From Bacteroides intestinalis (GTDB lineage: Bacteria; Bacteroidota; Bacteroidia; Bacteroidales; Bacteroidaceae), in the NCBI RefSeq assembly GCF_003464595.1, contig NZ_QRZF01000017.1:1-64000 (forward strand): a stretch of 64,000 bases of DNA, read 5' to 3'. How positions within the stretch are numbered: the stretch's first letter is position 1; each line of letters begins with the position of its first letter. Under the pieces are notes generated by a model. The model saw only the letters and a list, made by a program, of their open reading frames with translations, had not been told where the DNA came from and did no database searches. Shown in pieces: positions 7,360-18,157 of the stretch. Both the position numbers and the translations under genes were made by a program.

Positions 7360-8727
7360 ATGCTACACAAAAAACTGATTTATATTGTATTAATTGTTTC
7401 TTTTATAGCTTGTAGTTCTAAGAATCCGGGTATGAATAGAGATGAAATTGTCCGGACTTTGGACGAGCAAGCCATGCAACATGAAACCGCCGTGAAGGCG
7501 GCTTCTGCTGCAATGCCGGAAGTTACGGAAGATTATACACCTCCTGCCGGAATAAAATATCGAGCTAAAATAGAAACTGCCGGAGTGAAAACCCTTAATG
7601 TACAGGCTGCGTTGAAGAATGTACGTTCTATGAAAGTTAGCGAACTCGGTACACTTCGTATCCACCGTACAGGAGCATTGGTGCCAATGGGCGGTAGTTT
7701 GATGTCAGTGGAAGAGGGTTACTTATTGAATAGTTACCAAGGTATCTACTTATTGGATAAAGGCTTTAAACTTATCAAGCAGCTATTTAAAAATGATATT
7801 GTTTTTCAACGAGACGGAAAAAGGGGCTTTTTCCAATTACGCACCCTACTGCAGAGTGTCTATTATGATGATGTTCATAAACAAATTCAAGGGGCGTATG
7901 CGGTACGTGGTCATGAAAAAAATAAATCCCGGACCTTTCTGGCTTTTCTTCCCTGGGATGTTTTAACAGCTGCCACAGAACCTTTGATGGAAAAAGATAT
8001 AGCAGACAGTATCCCTCTGCAGGGTAATCTGGGTTATAGAGTTTTGTTTAAGTTTATACCGGAAGGTTTTATACGTGGCATACCTTACTCCAGTCGCTTT
8101 TACACCAATGAGCTAAAGGGAGATACCCTGTGTTATTTCGAGCCGACTCACTCACCGGATTATCCCCCTTCAGGAAGTGGCGGTTCTGTACGGAGCGGAG
8201 AGCCATGGCATATTTATGATTATCAAGGTAAAACGCATATATGTTTAGCCTATGATAATACGCTTTACCAACTGGAAAATTCATCCACGCTGAAAGCTAT
8301 TTATCGATTGGATTTTGGCTCTTTACAGCGCGCTGATGGGCAGAAGGTTATAGGTGGCAGTAATGTGGATGATTCTTATTTTGTGGATCGGTGGCTGGAG
8401 ACAGATCGCCACCTGTTTATCAAAATAACGAAAGGGTATGACTCACCCAATGCCCGGAAAGCTAAATCCGTTTCTCTTTATTCACTTATATATGATAAGC
8501 GATCCGGAGACTTCTTTGCACTTCCTCCTGAAAGCAATAGTGAAAAACCCGAATTTCCGTATCTTACTGCCGATGGCGAACCAAATATGTCGTTTTATCC
8601 CGATGGAGTAGTTGGAAATATCCCTTATACTTGTCTCGATGCAATGAAGATGAAAGAAAAATATCCGGATGTTCTGAAAGGACAGGATATACCGGATGAT
8701 GAATTAATAGTGTTAACCATAGAATAA
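7360..8727 (+). CDS. Lipoprotein of unknown function, possible beta-propeller
   Basis: A 455-residue protein with a lipoprotein signal (LIYIVLIVSFIAC, Cys near residue 19), so it is probably anchored to the inner or outer membrane facing the periplasm or surface. The body contains repeated segments of the type GYLLNSYQGIYLLDKGFKLIK, suggestive of beta-propeller blades such as those in Bacteroides 6-bladed propeller proteins. I do not recognise a defined enzyme. It is the first gene after the sigma-54 promoter and lies 20 bp before a MacB-like permease, so it may be the periplasmic or sensory component of that export system. Confidence 0.7.
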   Translation: MLHKKLIYIVLIVSFIACSSKNPGMNRDEIVRTLDEQAMQHETAVKAASAAMPEVTEDYTPPAGIKYRAKIETAGVKTLNVQAALKNVRSMKVSELGTLRIHRTGALVPMGGSLMSVEEGYLLNSYQGIYLLDKGFKLIKQLFKNDIVFQRDGKRGFFQLRTLLQSVYYDDVHKQIQGAYAVRGHEKNKSRTFLAFLPWDVLTAATEPLMEKDIADSIPLQGNLGYRVLFKFIPEGFIRGIPYSSRFYTNELKGDTLCYFEPTHSPDYPPSGSGGSVRSGEPWHIYDYQGKTHICLAYDNTLYQLENSSTLKAIYRLDFGSLQRADGQKVIGGSNVDDSYFVDRWLETDRHLFIKITKGYDSPNARKAKSVSLYSLIYDKRSGDFFALPPESNSEKPEFPYLTADGEPNMSFYPDGVVGNIPYTCLDAMKMKEKYPDVLKGQDIPDDELIVLTIE

Positions 8728-8747
8728 TTAAAATAGGAGAATAACAG

Positions 8748-11156
8748 ATGATAAAGCATTATGTGAAAGTTGCGCTTCGGCTTATAAAGCGGAGTTTCTT
8801 GTTTTCTTCCATCAATATGCTGGGTTTTGTATTCGGCATGGCGGCGGCGTTCCTCATCTACCTTTGGGTAGTAGACGAACTGACGTATGATGACTGCTTT
8901 CCCGAAGTGAATCGTATTTACCGGACTATTGAGGTGAACCGGGAGCCGAGTGGGGAAATAAAGGAGTCTCCTTCGACGGTACGTTCGCTTACTAAAGTCT
9001 TTCGTGAAGAATTTCCACAAGTAGAGGAAGCTTCAGCTATTAAGTATGGAGAGTTGCATACATTTGAGACGGAAGGCCACAAGAAGATCAGCGGACATGG
9101 GGTATATGTTGATTCTGCATTCTTTCGGATATTTCCTTTTCCGGTGTTGGAAGGAAATCCGGAGTATATAAGTAATAATCCTGATAATGTCGTTTTGTCG
9201 GAATTGACGGCACAGAAAATGTTTGGTAAGAAACCGGCAGTAGGACAGAAATTAACTTATAGCGGATATGGAAGAGAAAGAATCTATAATGTAGTTGCAG
9301 TGGTGAAGATACCTTCAAAGAGCCATATCCGGTTTGATATTGTTTATCCGATGGAGGCTTATGGCATGGGGATGATGGGTTATGATTGGGATCATTTTCG
9401 TGAGAGTATCCATGTATATGTAAAGATGAAGGCTGGTGACGAAGGAAAAATGTATCAGCAGGAATTGAAAAGCATGAGTCGGGCGCTTAGTAAGTTTGGG
9501 GAAAAGCGAACTTTGTTGCGTTTTCAATCAGTCAAAGATATTCATCTGAATACTACTTTTCCCGATCCTTGCGTAAAGAATCATGGCAACATGGCCACTA
9601 TTTATCTGTTTACAGCTCTGGCTATATTAGTTATCTTTATGGGAGCCTTCAACTTTACAACACTTTCTACGGCACGGGCTTCCATGCGTTATAAAGAAAT
9701 AGGCGTACGCAAAATAACAGGCGCCAAGCGGAAAACTCTGATCTCACAGTTTCTTTCGGAAAGTCTGGTGCAGGCATTCATCTCTTTGATACTGGCATTA
9801 GCTTTGACAGAGTTGATGTTGCCGTTATTCAATAAGTTCATGGATACGGAAATCTCACTGCGGCTAAGTTGGGCTGTCTTCTTTTATATATTGTTCGGTA
9901 TAGTAGGAATCGGCTGTTTGGCAGGGAGTTATCCGGCTTTTTATCTTTCTTCCATCAATCCATTACTTGCTTTTAAGGGTGGACAGAAAACAGGTAAGAA
10001 GGGAGGACTTATCAAAGGATTGGTATGCATACAGTTTATTATAGCTCTTACGCTGATGTTGCTGACTGCTATCGTCTTTAAACAGCTTCACTATATGCAA
10101 AACAAAGATTTGGGACTTGATAAGGAAAATGTGGTATCCGTCTATACCAGTTTATGGTATAATGTGGCTGGATTCAAGCAGGAATTATTGAGAAATCCAA
10201 ATGTGAAAAGTATATCTATGGGAGCACCTATCGAGAACCTTGGAGAAGGTGAAGCCCATGGAGACGGTAACCTATTCCGTTGGACAAATATAGACGGACA
10301 GGAAGATTCGCTAAAAATGGTAATGGTATTTGCAGATGGGGATTTTAGTAAGACATTTGGTTTGGAGTTGATAAAAGGGAAATTGCTGGAATCTGATTTT
10401 GAAAAATACTGGGGAGACAGGAATCCCGGTATTGTGATTAACGAGGCTGCCTGGAAGGGCATGAAGGTAGCTGATCCTATCGGTATGGAGTTACAAATGA
10501 GTACCTGGGGTAAGATGCATATTGTAGGAGTGGTGAAAGATTTCAATTTCCAGTCTCTGCGCGAAAAGATAAAACCTGCTATTCTTTATTATTCTCCGGA
10601 AGCATTATCGTATATGCATATAAAAATAGCTCCCGAACATCGGCAGGAGACTCTGAAATTCATTCAGAGAAAATACGAAGAGATGGCTGTACAGGATGAT
10701 TTGTTCGTAAAGGATTTCAGTTACCAGTTCTTTTCCGATGCATTGAATAAGAACTATGCCAAGGAACATCAACAAAGCCGGATGTTGCTATTCTTCACAG
10801 TATTGGCCATCCTTATTGCTATGCTGGGTGTATTTGGCCTGGTTGCCCTCTCCACGGAACAGCGAACGAAAGAAATCGGTGTCCGTAAAGTGAACGGTGC
10901 CCATTCCGACCGGATCGTTAAGATGTTCTGTATGGAATACCTCAAATGGGTGGGAATTGCTTTTGTTGTGGCATCTCCCATTGGATATTACCTTATGTAC
11001 CGTTGGCTGAGCGAATTTGCTTATCAGACTGCCATAAGTTGGTGGTTGTTCATATTGGCAGGAGCAGTCATTGCAGGGATTACTTTGCTTACGGTCATCG
11101 GGCAAACCTGGCGGAAGGCTTCTCAAAATCCGGTAGTATCCTTGAGATATGAATAA
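8748..11156 (+). CDS. MacB/FtsX-type ABC transporter permease
   Basis: An 802-residue permease with duplicated architecture. One N-terminal membrane segment (about 20-42) is followed by a MacB-like periplasmic domain, then four membrane segments (about 283-305, 336-355, 375-396, 420-443), a second periplasmic domain, and three C-terminal segments (about 679-701, 731-750, 764-785). The FtsX signature RTKEIGVRKVNGA and its first-half counterpart RYKEIGVRKITGA are both visible. Such proteins transmit ATPase motion to periplasmic partners rather than moving small solutes across the inner membrane. It sits between the lipoprotein and the ATPase under the sigma-54 promoter. Substrate unknown. Confidence 0.88.
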   Translation: MIKHYVKVALRLIKRSFLFSSINMLGFVFGMAAAFLIYLWVVDELTYDDCFPEVNRIYRTIEVNREPSGEIKESPSTVRSLTKVFREEFPQVEEASAIKYGELHTFETEGHKKISGHGVYVDSAFFRIFPFPVLEGNPEYISNNPDNVVLSELTAQKMFGKKPAVGQKLTYSGYGRERIYNVVAVVKIPSKSHIRFDIVYPMEAYGMGMMGYDWDHFRESIHVYVKMKAGDEGKMYQQELKSMSRALSKFGEKRTLLRFQSVKDIHLNTTFPDPCVKNHGNMATIYLFTALAILVIFMGAFNFTTLSTARASMRYKEIGVRKITGAKRKTLISQFLSESLVQAFISLILALALTELMLPLFNKFMDTEISLRLSWAVFFYILFGIVGIGCLAGSYPAFYLSSINPLLAFKGGQKTGKKGGLIKGLVCIQFIIALTLMLLTAIVFKQLHYMQNKDLGLDKENVVSVYTSLWYNVAGFKQELLRNPNVKSISMGAPIENLGEGEAHGDGNLFRWTNIDGQEDSLKMVMVFADGDFSKTFGLELIKGKLLESDFEKYWGDRNPGIVINEAAWKGMKVADPIGMELQMSTWGKMHIVGVVKDFNFQSLREKIKPAILYYSPEALSYMHIKIAPEHRQETLKFIQRKYEEMAVQDDLFVKDFSYQFFSDALNKNYAKEHQQSRMLLFFTVLAILIAMLGVFGLVALSTEQRTKEIGVRKVNGAHSDRIVKMFCMEYLKWVGIAFVVASPIGYYLMYRWLSEFAYQTAISWWLFILAGAVIAGITLLTVIGQTWRKASQNPVVSLRYE

Positions 11157-11193
11157 ATAAATGTTTAAGATAATAACAATACAATATACGATT

Positions 11194-11874
11194 ATGATTA
11201 AAACAGTTAACCTCACCAAAATATTTCGTACGGAAAGCGTACAGACCACTGCATTGAATGAAGTAAGTTTAGAAATCAATCAGGGAGAGTTTGTAGCCAT
11301 TATGGGACCTTCCGGTTGTGGCAAGTCTACCTTGCTGAATATGATAGGTTTGCTTGACAATCCCACTTCCGGTGAACTTTGGTTTCTGGATCAGGAAGTT
11401 TCCCACTACTCCGAGAATGACCGTACGGATTTGCGTAACGGAAATCTTGGTTTTGTATTCCAAAGTTTCAACCTGATAGATGAACTTACAGTCTTTGAAA
11501 ACGTGGAACTTCCTTTGCTTTATGCCGGAGTGTCCACGCGTGAGCGTGTGAAACGTGTCAATGAGGCTTTGGAGCGCATGCAAATAGCTCACCGCACCGA
11601 GCATTATCCGCAACAACTTTCTGGTGGACAGCAGCAGCGTGTGGCCATAGCGCGTGCCATTGTTACCAATCCCCGTATTATCCTCGCCGATGAACCTACG
11701 GGAAATCTGGATTCTACGAACGGTAATGAAGTGATGAATCTCCTGAAAGAGCTGAATCGTGATGGGGCTACTATTGTTATGGTTACCCACTCTGAAGAGA
11801 ATGCCCGCGAAGCAGAAAGAATCATACGGATGATGGACGGATATATATTGACTGAAAGTAAAAACGCCCGGTAG
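11194..11874 (+). CDS. ABC transporter ATP-binding protein, MacB/LolD type
   Basis: A 226-residue ATPase with Walker A GPSGCGKST, Q-loop VFQSFNLIDELT, signature LSGGQQQR, Walker B RIILADEPTGNLD and H-loop VTHSEE. The ATG at 11194 starts the conserved MIKTVNLTKIF. The earlier ATG at 11161 adds an AT-rich, non-conserved leader. It follows the permease by about 37 bp and should energise it. Last gene of the sigma-54-controlled operon. Confidence 0.9.
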   Translation: MIKTVNLTKIFRTESVQTTALNEVSLEINQGEFVAIMGPSGCGKSTLLNMIGLLDNPTSGELWFLDQEVSHYSENDRTDLRNGNLGFVFQSFNLIDELTVFENVELPLLYAGVSTRERVKRVNEALERMQIAHRTEHYPQQLSGGQQQRVAIARAIVTNPRIILADEPTGNLDSTNGNEVMNLLKELNRDGATIVMVTHSEENAREAERIIRMMDGYILTESKNAR

Positions 11875-11903
11875 AAGATACTTAATGATAAAGGAAACAG
11901 GTT

Positions 11904-11922
11904 ATTACGAAATAATCGTAAT
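11904..11922. promoter_or_regulatory. Inverted repeat upstream of the thioredoxin-like gene's -33 box
   Basis: ATTACGA-N5-TCGTAAT, a perfect 7-bp inverted repeat ending 4 bp before the TTTG -33 element. Possible operator. Confidence 0.35.
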
Positions 11923-11926
11923 TTTG

Positions 11927-11958
11927 TTTGCCGATCTCGGAGAAATCATATAGTTTTG
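11927..11958 (+). promoter_or_regulatory. Strong Bacteroides promoter (-33/-7)
   Basis: TTTG (11927-11930), 20-bp spacer, TAGTTTTG (11951-11958): close to the full consensus. It drives the thioredoxin-like gene about 38 bp downstream. Confidence 0.7.
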
Positions 11959-11996
11959 TGCATAGATATATAATTTTATAACTAAACAGCACGTAT

Positions 11997-13556
11997 ATGA
12001 AAAAAGAGATTGTAACGCTGTTCTTAATGACAAGTGTTTGGGCAGCACAAGCTCAAGGGACTTTTACAATAGAAGGGCAAGTAAAGAATGTAGAAGACGG
12101 AGCTTTAATCACTTTGTTTCGTTTAGATGGAAATGTGGGTAACAGTATCGGTGTTGATACGATTCGTAACGGACATTTTCGTTTTCAGGCAGAAACATTG
12201 GGGAACGAAACAGAAATAGTGGATATGATGGGAAGAAGTGATAAGTTTCCTTCCATGAGTTTAAGGCTTTGGGTTCGTCCGGGAGATAATATACGGATAA
12301 GCGGTGAAAACACACTGATACGAACTTGGAATGTGGAAAGCACTGTTCCGGAACAAGTAGCTAATCAGGCCTTTATAAACGACTCACGCGAATTGTGGAA
12401 TGAATATCAGCGCAATTCTTTGTTGCAGCGTGCATATCGCCGGAAGTATGCAGGAAGTGCGGTGGACGAAGAAAGACAGGCGATACGTGCACAAGCTGAT
12501 AGTTTACGGAAGCTGGAAGATGAAATTACGATCCGTATTGATGCCAACACTATAAAACGTATGAAGCAGATTCCTGTTGACGATATTTGGCTGGAGCAAT
12601 TGGAGAAGTTGGCAATGTCAGCAAAGTATACTGAAAATTATCCTTATAAAGAAGAAGTGATTGCTCTCTATGAAGGACTGACCAATGAAGAAAAACAGAC
12701 CGATTTGGCAATGAATACATATACATATCTCTTTCCTCCCCAAGTAGTGGAAGTGGGTGATGAAATGGCAGATGCTGATTTGTATGATCTGGAAGGAAAT
12801 GTACACCACTTGGCTGATTTTAAAGGCAAATATATCATGTTGGATTTCTGGAGTCGTGGTTGCGGTCCGTGCCTTATGGCTCTACCCGAAATGAAGGAAG
12901 TGGCTGAGATGTACAAAGATCGCCTGACAATAGTAAGTCTGAGCATCGATACCAAGAAAGGTTGGGAAACTGCTTCTAAAACCCATGAAATGACTTGGCA
13001 GAATCTGAATGAATTGAAAGGAAGCAATGGATTATTTGCCAAATACGGAGTACGTGGAATTCCAAATTATGTCCTTATTTCACCTGAAGGACGCATCGTA
13101 GAAAAATGGTTCGGATATAGTGCACACAGCTTGAAACGAAAATTTCGCCGCCTGCTAAATGCAAACGAATATGTGATGAGCTTAGGGGAAGAGAATGGAC
13201 ATAAAGTGGTGAACTTCCCGACTGTGAAGAAAAGCAATAACGATATTCCTGAAATTCGCCAGGTTGTATTAACGGATACTGCTACGATTCTGCGGATTCG
13301 TGCCTATTATATACCGAAATACTGGATACAAATAATGAAGAATATCCAGTTGGTAGCGGACAATGGAACTGTATGTCCTGTGCTTCGTTCGGAAGGTATT
13401 CCTTTAGGGGAAAAATTCTACATGCCGGAAAGTGGGGAAGCTGATTATACTCTTTATTTCGCTCCATTGCCGGCCGGAACACGTTCTTTCGATATGATCG
13501 AGCCGGAAGGTTCAAAACCGGATCGAGTAGAAGGTATCGCTTTGACACTTGAATAA
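11997..13556 (+). CDS. Periplasmic TlpA-like thiol-disulfide protein with DUF4369-like N-terminus
   Basis: A 519-residue protein. A signal peptide ends near AQAQ (residue 20). The N-terminal beta-rich region (FTIEGQVKNVEDGALITLF) is of the DUF4369 type. A thioredoxin-fold domain follows, with WSRGCGPCLMALPEM and active-site Cys near residues 288 and 291. An extra C-terminal domain of about 130 residues follows the thioredoxin fold. Such proteins reduce or isomerise periplasmic disulfides; partners are unknown. It has its own promoter and stands as a single gene. Confidence 0.85.
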   Translation: MKKEIVTLFLMTSVWAAQAQGTFTIEGQVKNVEDGALITLFRLDGNVGNSIGVDTIRNGHFRFQAETLGNETEIVDMMGRSDKFPSMSLRLWVRPGDNIRISGENTLIRTWNVESTVPEQVANQAFINDSRELWNEYQRNSLLQRAYRRKYAGSAVDEERQAIRAQADSLRKLEDEITIRIDANTIKRMKQIPVDDIWLEQLEKLAMSAKYTENYPYKEEVIALYEGLTNEEKQTDLAMNTYTYLFPPQVVEVGDEMADADLYDLEGNVHHLADFKGKYIMLDFWSRGCGPCLMALPEMKEVAEMYKDRLTIVSLSIDTKKGWETASKTHEMTWQNLNELKGSNGLFAKYGVRGIPNYVLISPEGRIVEKWFGYSAHSLKRKFRRLLNANEYVMSLGEENGHKVVNFPTVKKSNNDIPEIRQVVLTDTATILRIRAYYIPKYWIQIMKNIQLVADNGTVCPVLRSEGIPLGEKFYMPESGEADYTLYFAPLPAGTRSFDMIEPEGSKPDRVEGIALTLE

Positions 13557-13607
13557 GACAGCAGAGGCTTTCTTATTCTAAAATCTTGCTATCTGCACTC
13601 TTTTTCG

Positions 13608-13615
13608 TACATTTG
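13608..13615 (+). promoter_or_regulatory. -7 box of fhs
   Basis: TACATTTG fits TAnnTTTG about 40 bp before the ATG. No convincing -33 TTTG. Confidence 0.5.
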
Positions 13616-13657
13616 TAGCTTTCAAAAAGAAAGTTGTTATTTTAAAAAATACTCTGT

Positions 13658-15328
13658 ATGAAATCAGACATTGAAATAGCTCGCAGCATAGAGCTGAAGA
13701 AAATTAAGCAGGTGGCCGAAGGTGTGGGTATTCCGCGCGAAGAAGTAGAAAACTACGGACGGTATATCGCTAAAATTCCAACGAATTTGATTGATGAAGA
13801 GAAAGTGAAGAAGAGTAACCTGATTCTGGTTACCGCCATTACTGCCACCAAAGCAGGTATTGGTAAAACAACAGTTTCTATCGGTCTGGCTTTGGGATTG
13901 AATAAAATTGGTAAAAAGGCGATTGTTGCTTTGCGTGAACCTTCATTAGGACCTTGTTTCGGAATGAAGGGTGGGGCAGCAGGTGGCGGTTATGCCCAAG
14001 TGCTTCCCATGGAGAAGATAAATCTGCATTTTACGGGGGATTTTCATGCCATCACTTCGGCTCACAATATGATATCGGCTTTGCTCGATAATTATCTGTA
14101 TCAGCATCAGGCAGACGGTTTCGGACTGAAAGAAATTATCTGGCAGCGTGTGCTGGATGTGAACGACCGTTCTTTGCGTAGTATTGTCACGGGTTTAGGT
14201 CCCAGTACAAACGGTATTACTGAAGAGTCCGGCTTCGATATTACTCCCGCATCCGAAATTATGGCTATTCTTTGTCTGGCAAAGGATATAGACGACTTGA
14301 AACGACGGATTGAGAATATTATTCTTGGTTTCCGCTTTGATGGTTGTCCGTTCACAGTGAAGGAGTTAGGTGTTGCTGGAGCTATTACTGTCTTGTTGAA
14401 AGATGCCATTAATCCGAACTTAGTTCAAACTACCGAAGGATCGGCTGCTTTTGTTCATGGTGGTCCCTTCGCGAATATTGCACATGGTTGTAACTCTATT
14501 CTGGCAACGAAAATGGCCATGACTTTCGGTGACTATGTTGTAACGGAAGCCGGCTTCGGTGCTGACCTCGGTGCGGAGAAATTTTATAATATCAAATGCC
14601 GTAAAAGTGGATTGCAACCAAAGTTGACTGTGATTGTTGCCACTGCACAAGGTTTGAAAATGCATGGAGGTGTCAGCCTCGATCGTATTAAAGAGCCCAA
14701 TATGGAGGGATTGCAGCAAGGTTTCGGTAATCTTGATAAGCATATACGTAATCTGCGTTCGTTCGGTCAGACGGTGGTGGTTGCTTTCAATCGTTTTGCC
14801 AGTGATACGGATGAGGAAGTGGAAGCGATCCGTCATCACTGTGAGGAAAAATTAGGCGTTGGCTTTGCTGTCAATAATGCATTTGCAGAAGGTGGAGAAG
14901 GAGCTGTGGAACTTGCTAATCTGGTAGTGGATGCTATTGAGAAGAAACCTTCCGAACCTTTGAACTTCAGTTATAGTGAGGATGATAGTGTAGAACAGAA
15001 GATAGAGAAGATAGCTTGTAATCTATATGGTGCCAGCGTGGTGACTTATAGCATTCATTCACGCAAAATCATTAAACTGATAGAGAAGATGGGCATTGGC
15101 CATTATCCAGTTTGTATAGCCAAAACTCAATATTCTTTCTCTGCCGATCCGAAGATATATGGTGCAGTGAATAATTTTGAATTCCACATCAAAGATATTG
15201 TAATCAATAACGGTGCGGAAATGATTGTTGCCATTGCAGGAGAAATTTTACGTATGCCGGGGCTTCCCAAAGAACCGCAGGCTATGCATATTGATATTGT
15301 GGATGGAAATATAGAAGGCTTGAGCTAA
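13658..15328 (+). CDS. fhs: Formate-tetrahydrofolate ligase
   Basis: A 556-residue ATP-dependent ligase that forms 10-formyl-THF from formate and THF in one-carbon metabolism. The P-loop [15 protein letters not shown] lies near residue 67. [24 protein letters not shown] and NIAHGCNSI are hallmark blocks, and the length matches the family. It is convergent with glyA, another folate-dependent one-carbon enzyme, across a shared terminator; the two may be functionally linked but are separately transcribed. Confidence 0.96.
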   Translation: MKSDIEIARSIELKKIKQVAEGVGIPREEVENYGRYIAKIPTNLIDEEKVKKSNLILVTAITATKAGIGKTTVSIGLALGLNKIGKKAIVALREPSLGPCFGMKGGAAGGGYAQVLPMEKINLHFTGDFHAITSAHNMISALLDNYLYQHQADGFGLKEIIWQRVLDVNDRSLRSIVTGLGPSTNGITEESGFDITPASEIMAILCLAKDIDDLKRRIENIILGFRFDGCPFTVKELGVAGAITVLLKDAINPNLVQTTEGSAAFVHGGPFANIAHGCNSILATKMAMTFGDYVVTEAGFGADLGAEKFYNIKCRKSGLQPKLTVIVATAQGLKMHGGVSLDRIKEPNMEGLQQGFGNLDKHIRNLRSFGQTVVVAFNRFASDTDEEVEAIRHHCEEKLGVGFAVNNAFAEGGEGAVELANLVVDAIEKKPSEPLNFSYSEDDSVEQKIEKIACNLYGASVVTYSIHSRKIIKLIEKMGIGHYPVCIAKTQYSFSADPKIYGAVNNFEFHIKDIVINNGAEMIVAIAGEILRMPGLPKEPQAMHIDIVDGNIEGLS

Positions 15329-15351
15329 ATCAGCTATTAGACATAAAAAAG

Positions 15352-15386
15352 AAATCCGCAGTCTTTCATTAGGCTGCGGATTTTTT
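15352..15386. terminator. Bidirectional intrinsic terminator between fhs and glyA
   Basis: Arms AAATCCGCAG and CTGCGGATTT flank a 12-nt loop, with T-rich sequence on the plus side and A-rich sequence before the left arm, so it can act on both strands. Confidence 0.85.
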
Positions 15387-15409
15387 ATAACGTTTTTATA
15401 TACGTTTTC

Positions 15410-16690
15410 TTAGTATGCAAACAGCGGATATTTTTCCATAGTCTTATTCACGCGTGCGCGAACTTCGGCAATAACCGCTTCGTTTTCTACATTGGACAGA
15501 ACCGTTTCAATCATTTCTGCAATTTCCAGCATCAGATCTTCTTTAGCGCCACGAGTAGTGATGGCAGGAGTACCCAGACGGATACCGGAAGTCTGGAATG
15601 CAGAGCGGCTATCGAACGGAACCATATTTTTGTTTACAGTGATATCGGCAGATACCAATGCTTTTTCAGCCACTTTACCTGTGAGATCAGGATATTTGCT
15701 ACGCAGGTCGACCAGCATAGAGTGATTATCCGTACCACCGGAAACGATTGTAAAGCCACGGTCGATTAATGCTTGTGCCAGTACGGCTGCATTCTTCTTC
15801 ACTTGGGCAGCATATTCTTTGAATTCAGGTTGCAGGATTTCACCGAATGCTACAGCTTTTGATGCAATGACGTGTTCCAACGGACCACCTTGGATACCCG
15901 GGAATACGGCTGAGTCGATCAACTGAGACATCATCTTGATTTCACCCTTCGGTGTCGTTTTGCCCCAAGGATTAGGGAAGTCTTTGCCAATCAGGATGAT
16001 ACCTCCGCGAGGACCACGCAAAGTCTTATGTGTGGTAGAAGTAACGATATGAGCATACTTCACAGGGTTTTCCAGCAATCCGGCTGCAATCAGTCCGGCA
16101 GGGTGAGCCATATCGATCATCAGGATAGCACCTACTTTGTCTGCGATTTCGCGCATACGCTTGTAGTCCCATTCGCGGGAATATGCTGAACCACCACCGA
16201 TAATCATTTTGGGTTTTTCGCGCAAAGCAACTTCTTCCATCTGGTCATAGTCTACGCGACCGGTTTCCTTATTCAGATTATATTCACAGGGAGTATAGAT
16301 GATACCGGAAGTATTTACTAAAGAACCGTGTGAGAGGTGACCGCCGTGAGCCAGATTCAATCCCATGAATTTGTCACCCGGATTCAATACAGCGAGGAAT
16401 ACAGCTGCATTAGCTTGTGCGCCTGAGTGGGGTTGCACGTTAGCCCATTCTGCACCAAAGATTTCCTTTATGCGGTCGATAGCAATTTGTTCGCTCTGGT
16501 CTACTACTTCGCAGCCTCCGTAGTAACGTTTGCCGGGATAACCTTCTGCATACTTGTTAGTGAGACAGGAGCCCATTGCCTCCATTACTTGGTCACTTAC
16601 AAAATTCTCTGATGCAATCAGTTCAATACCTTTGAGCTGACGTTGATGTTCTTTTTCGATGATATCGAAAATTAAATCGTCTCTTTTCAT
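15410..16690 (-). CDS. glyA: Serine hydroxymethyltransferase
   Basis: A 426-residue PLP enzyme converting serine and THF to glycine and 5,10-methylene-THF. The PLP lysine lies in [33 protein letters not shown] and [12 protein letters not shown] are conserved cofactor and substrate regions. Length is typical. A -7 box lies about 50 bp upstream. No co-transcribed neighbour is evident. Confidence 0.97.
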   Translation of the reverse strand: MKRDDLIFDIIEKEHQRQLKGIELIASENFVSDQVMEAMGSCLTNKYAEGYPGKRYYGGCEVVDQSEQIAIDRIKEIFGAEWANVQPHSGAQANAAVFLAVLNPGDKFMGLNLAHGGHLSHGSLVNTSGIIYTPCEYNLNKETGRVDYDQMEEVALREKPKMIIGGGSAYSREWDYKRMREIADKVGAILMIDMAHPAGLIAAGLLENPVKYAHIVTSTTHKTLRGPRGGIILIGKDFPNPWGKTTPKGEIKMMSQLIDSAVFPGIQGGPLEHVIASKAVAFGEILQPEFKEYAAQVKKNAAVLAQALIDRGFTIVSGGTDNHSMLVDLRSKYPDLTGKVAEKALVSADITVNKNMVPFDSRSAFQTSGIRLGTPAITTRGAKEDLMLEIAEMIETVLSNVENEAVIAEVRARVNKTMEKYPLFAY

Positions 16691-16740
16691 TTTGCTTACT
16701 TAGATAAGTTTGATAAATCTGTGTTCTCTTATTAAGCGCA

Positions 16741-16748
16741 CAAATTTA
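16741..16748 (-). promoter_or_regulatory. -7 box of glyA
   Basis: Reads TAAATTTG on the minus strand. Confidence 0.55.
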
Positions 16749-16794
16749 CGGTAAAAAAATGAATAAACTGTCAGAAAAGACAGAAATTTACTTT

Positions 16795-17550
16795 CTAAAA
16801 GAATACTCCAAAGGAAAAGCTGAGAACATTGTCTCGTCGGTGGAAACGTATTTCGTCGGCGGGTGGATCACCTTCGACGACACCATCATCATAAGTCACT
16901 TTGCGCGATATATTATGTAATCCTATATCATAACGGAAGTCGAAGAAAATGCGGGAAATGGTAACGGCTACTCCAAGGGTGAAGCTGAGGTTCAATGGTC
17001 GCAATCTTTCGCTGATTCCCTGCTGGTCAAAATTCTCAAAAGTGACTTCGCTTTTTTTATTCCAGATATAACGGAACTTAGGACCGCCGAATACAGCCAG
17101 GCTATAAGGTCCCTCCTTGATAACATTATATCCATAGATCACAGGAATATCTACGCTGTGAATGGATGACGTAATAGATGCCATTTCCAAAGGGGCATCC
17201 TCTGCGGCAGGTTTCTCGAAAGTAATGTTGCAACGGTTAATGTTGTAGGATATTTCCGGTTGCAGGAAGTGGCGTTCAAAGTTGATACGCATAAAAACAG
17301 AACCGAAATAACCTATCTTATAGTTATTCTGCACCTCGTCTATGGTGATACCGTTCAATGTAAGGTTGGATACAAGAAAGAGGGAAGAGGTGAAGCCACC
17401 CTTAATACCAAAGTTCACCGGACGGTCATGGTGATGTTTGCTCAGAGGTTCTTCAACCGCCGTGCCAGGCACAAGATGAGATTGCCCCCACATTGTAGCG
17501 GGGAAAAACAAAAGGCACAGGATAAATATTTTCAAAACTTTGTTCATCAC
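16795..17550 (-). CDS. Outer-membrane beta-barrel protein, PorT-like
   Basis: A 251-residue protein. A signal peptide (KIFILCLLFFPATMWG, then QS) is followed by glycine- and aromatic-rich strands (VNFGIKGGFTSSLFL, FFDFRYDIGLHNIS) ending in FSFGVFF, a terminal outer-membrane strand. It resembles the small porin-family/PorT-like barrels abundant in Bacteroidetes. A histidine-rich stretch (KHHHD) lies just after the signal. It is 20 bp downstream of the flavin reductase gene on the same strand, so probably co-transcribed. Function unknown. Confidence 0.75.
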   Translation of the reverse strand: MMNKVLKIFILCLLFFPATMWGQSHLVPGTAVEEPLSKHHHDRPVNFGIKGGFTSSLFLVSNLTLNGITIDEVQNNYKIGYFGSVFMRINFERHFLQPEISYNINRCNITFEKPAAEDAPLEMASITSSIHSVDIPVIYGYNVIKEGPYSLAVFGGPKFRYIWNKKSEVTFENFDQQGISERLRPLNLSFTLGVAVTISRIFFDFRYDIGLHNISRKVTYDDGVVEGDPPADEIRFHRRDNVLSFSFGVFF

Positions 17551-17570
17551 TTATCACTAACCGTTAATCA

Positions 17571-18137
17571 CTATCTTTTCTTCTCAACAGACCAGCCAAA
17601 TTTACCGATCTTTTCACCCAATTCATAGTATCCTCCATGTACATAAACCAGTGGATTAGCTTCCGCCAGTTCCAGTTTTCCGGTTTCCGTATTCAGGTTC
17701 CGGTCGTCGGCACGTACGTTTACCACATCGGCAATAAACATATCATGCGAGCCGAGTGACATGATTTCCTTTACACGGCATTCTATACACAAGGGGGATT
17801 CTTCAATAAGGGGAGCATTGACCACAGTACTTTTTCCCGGTGTCAGATGCATTTCTTCGAACTTATTGTAGTCTTTCCCGGAACGTACGCCACACCAATC
17901 CGTTGCACGCGCCATATCTTTGGTCGTGAGATTAATGACAAACTCCATATTCCGTTTCAGGATTTCGTAAGAGTAACGTTCCGGGCGTACTGAAATATAG
18001 CACATGGGCGGGTTCGTACAAATCGTTCCCGTCCATGCAATTGTTACTATGTTGTATTCTTCCGGAGTGCTTCCGCAACTTACCAATACGGCAGGAAGCG
18101 GGTAAATCATTGTTCCGGGCTTCCAGTCTTGTTTCAT
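17571..18137 (-). CDS. Flavin reductase-like FMN-binding protein
   Basis: A 188-residue member of the flavin reductase domain family (split-barrel FMN binding). Recognisable blocks are MIYPLPAVLVSCG, NIVTIAWTGTICTNPP and YISVRPERYSYEIL, with LGSHDMFIADVV in the second half. These enzymes use NAD(P)H to reduce FMN or work with a partner oxygenase; here no partner is adjacent. It follows pyrI by about 20 bp on the same strand and may be read from the pyr promoter. Confidence 0.85.
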   Translation of the reverse strand: MKQDWKPGTMIYPLPAVLVSCGSTPEEYNIVTIAWTGTICTNPPMCYISVRPERYSYEILKRNMEFVINLTTKDMARATDWCGVRSGKDYNKFEEMHLTPGKSTVVNAPLIEESPLCIECRVKEIMSLGSHDMFIADVVNVRADDRNLNTETGKLELAEANPLVYVHGGYYELGEKIGKFGWSVEKKR

Positions 18138-18157
18138 GACTAAAGAGTTACGAGCTT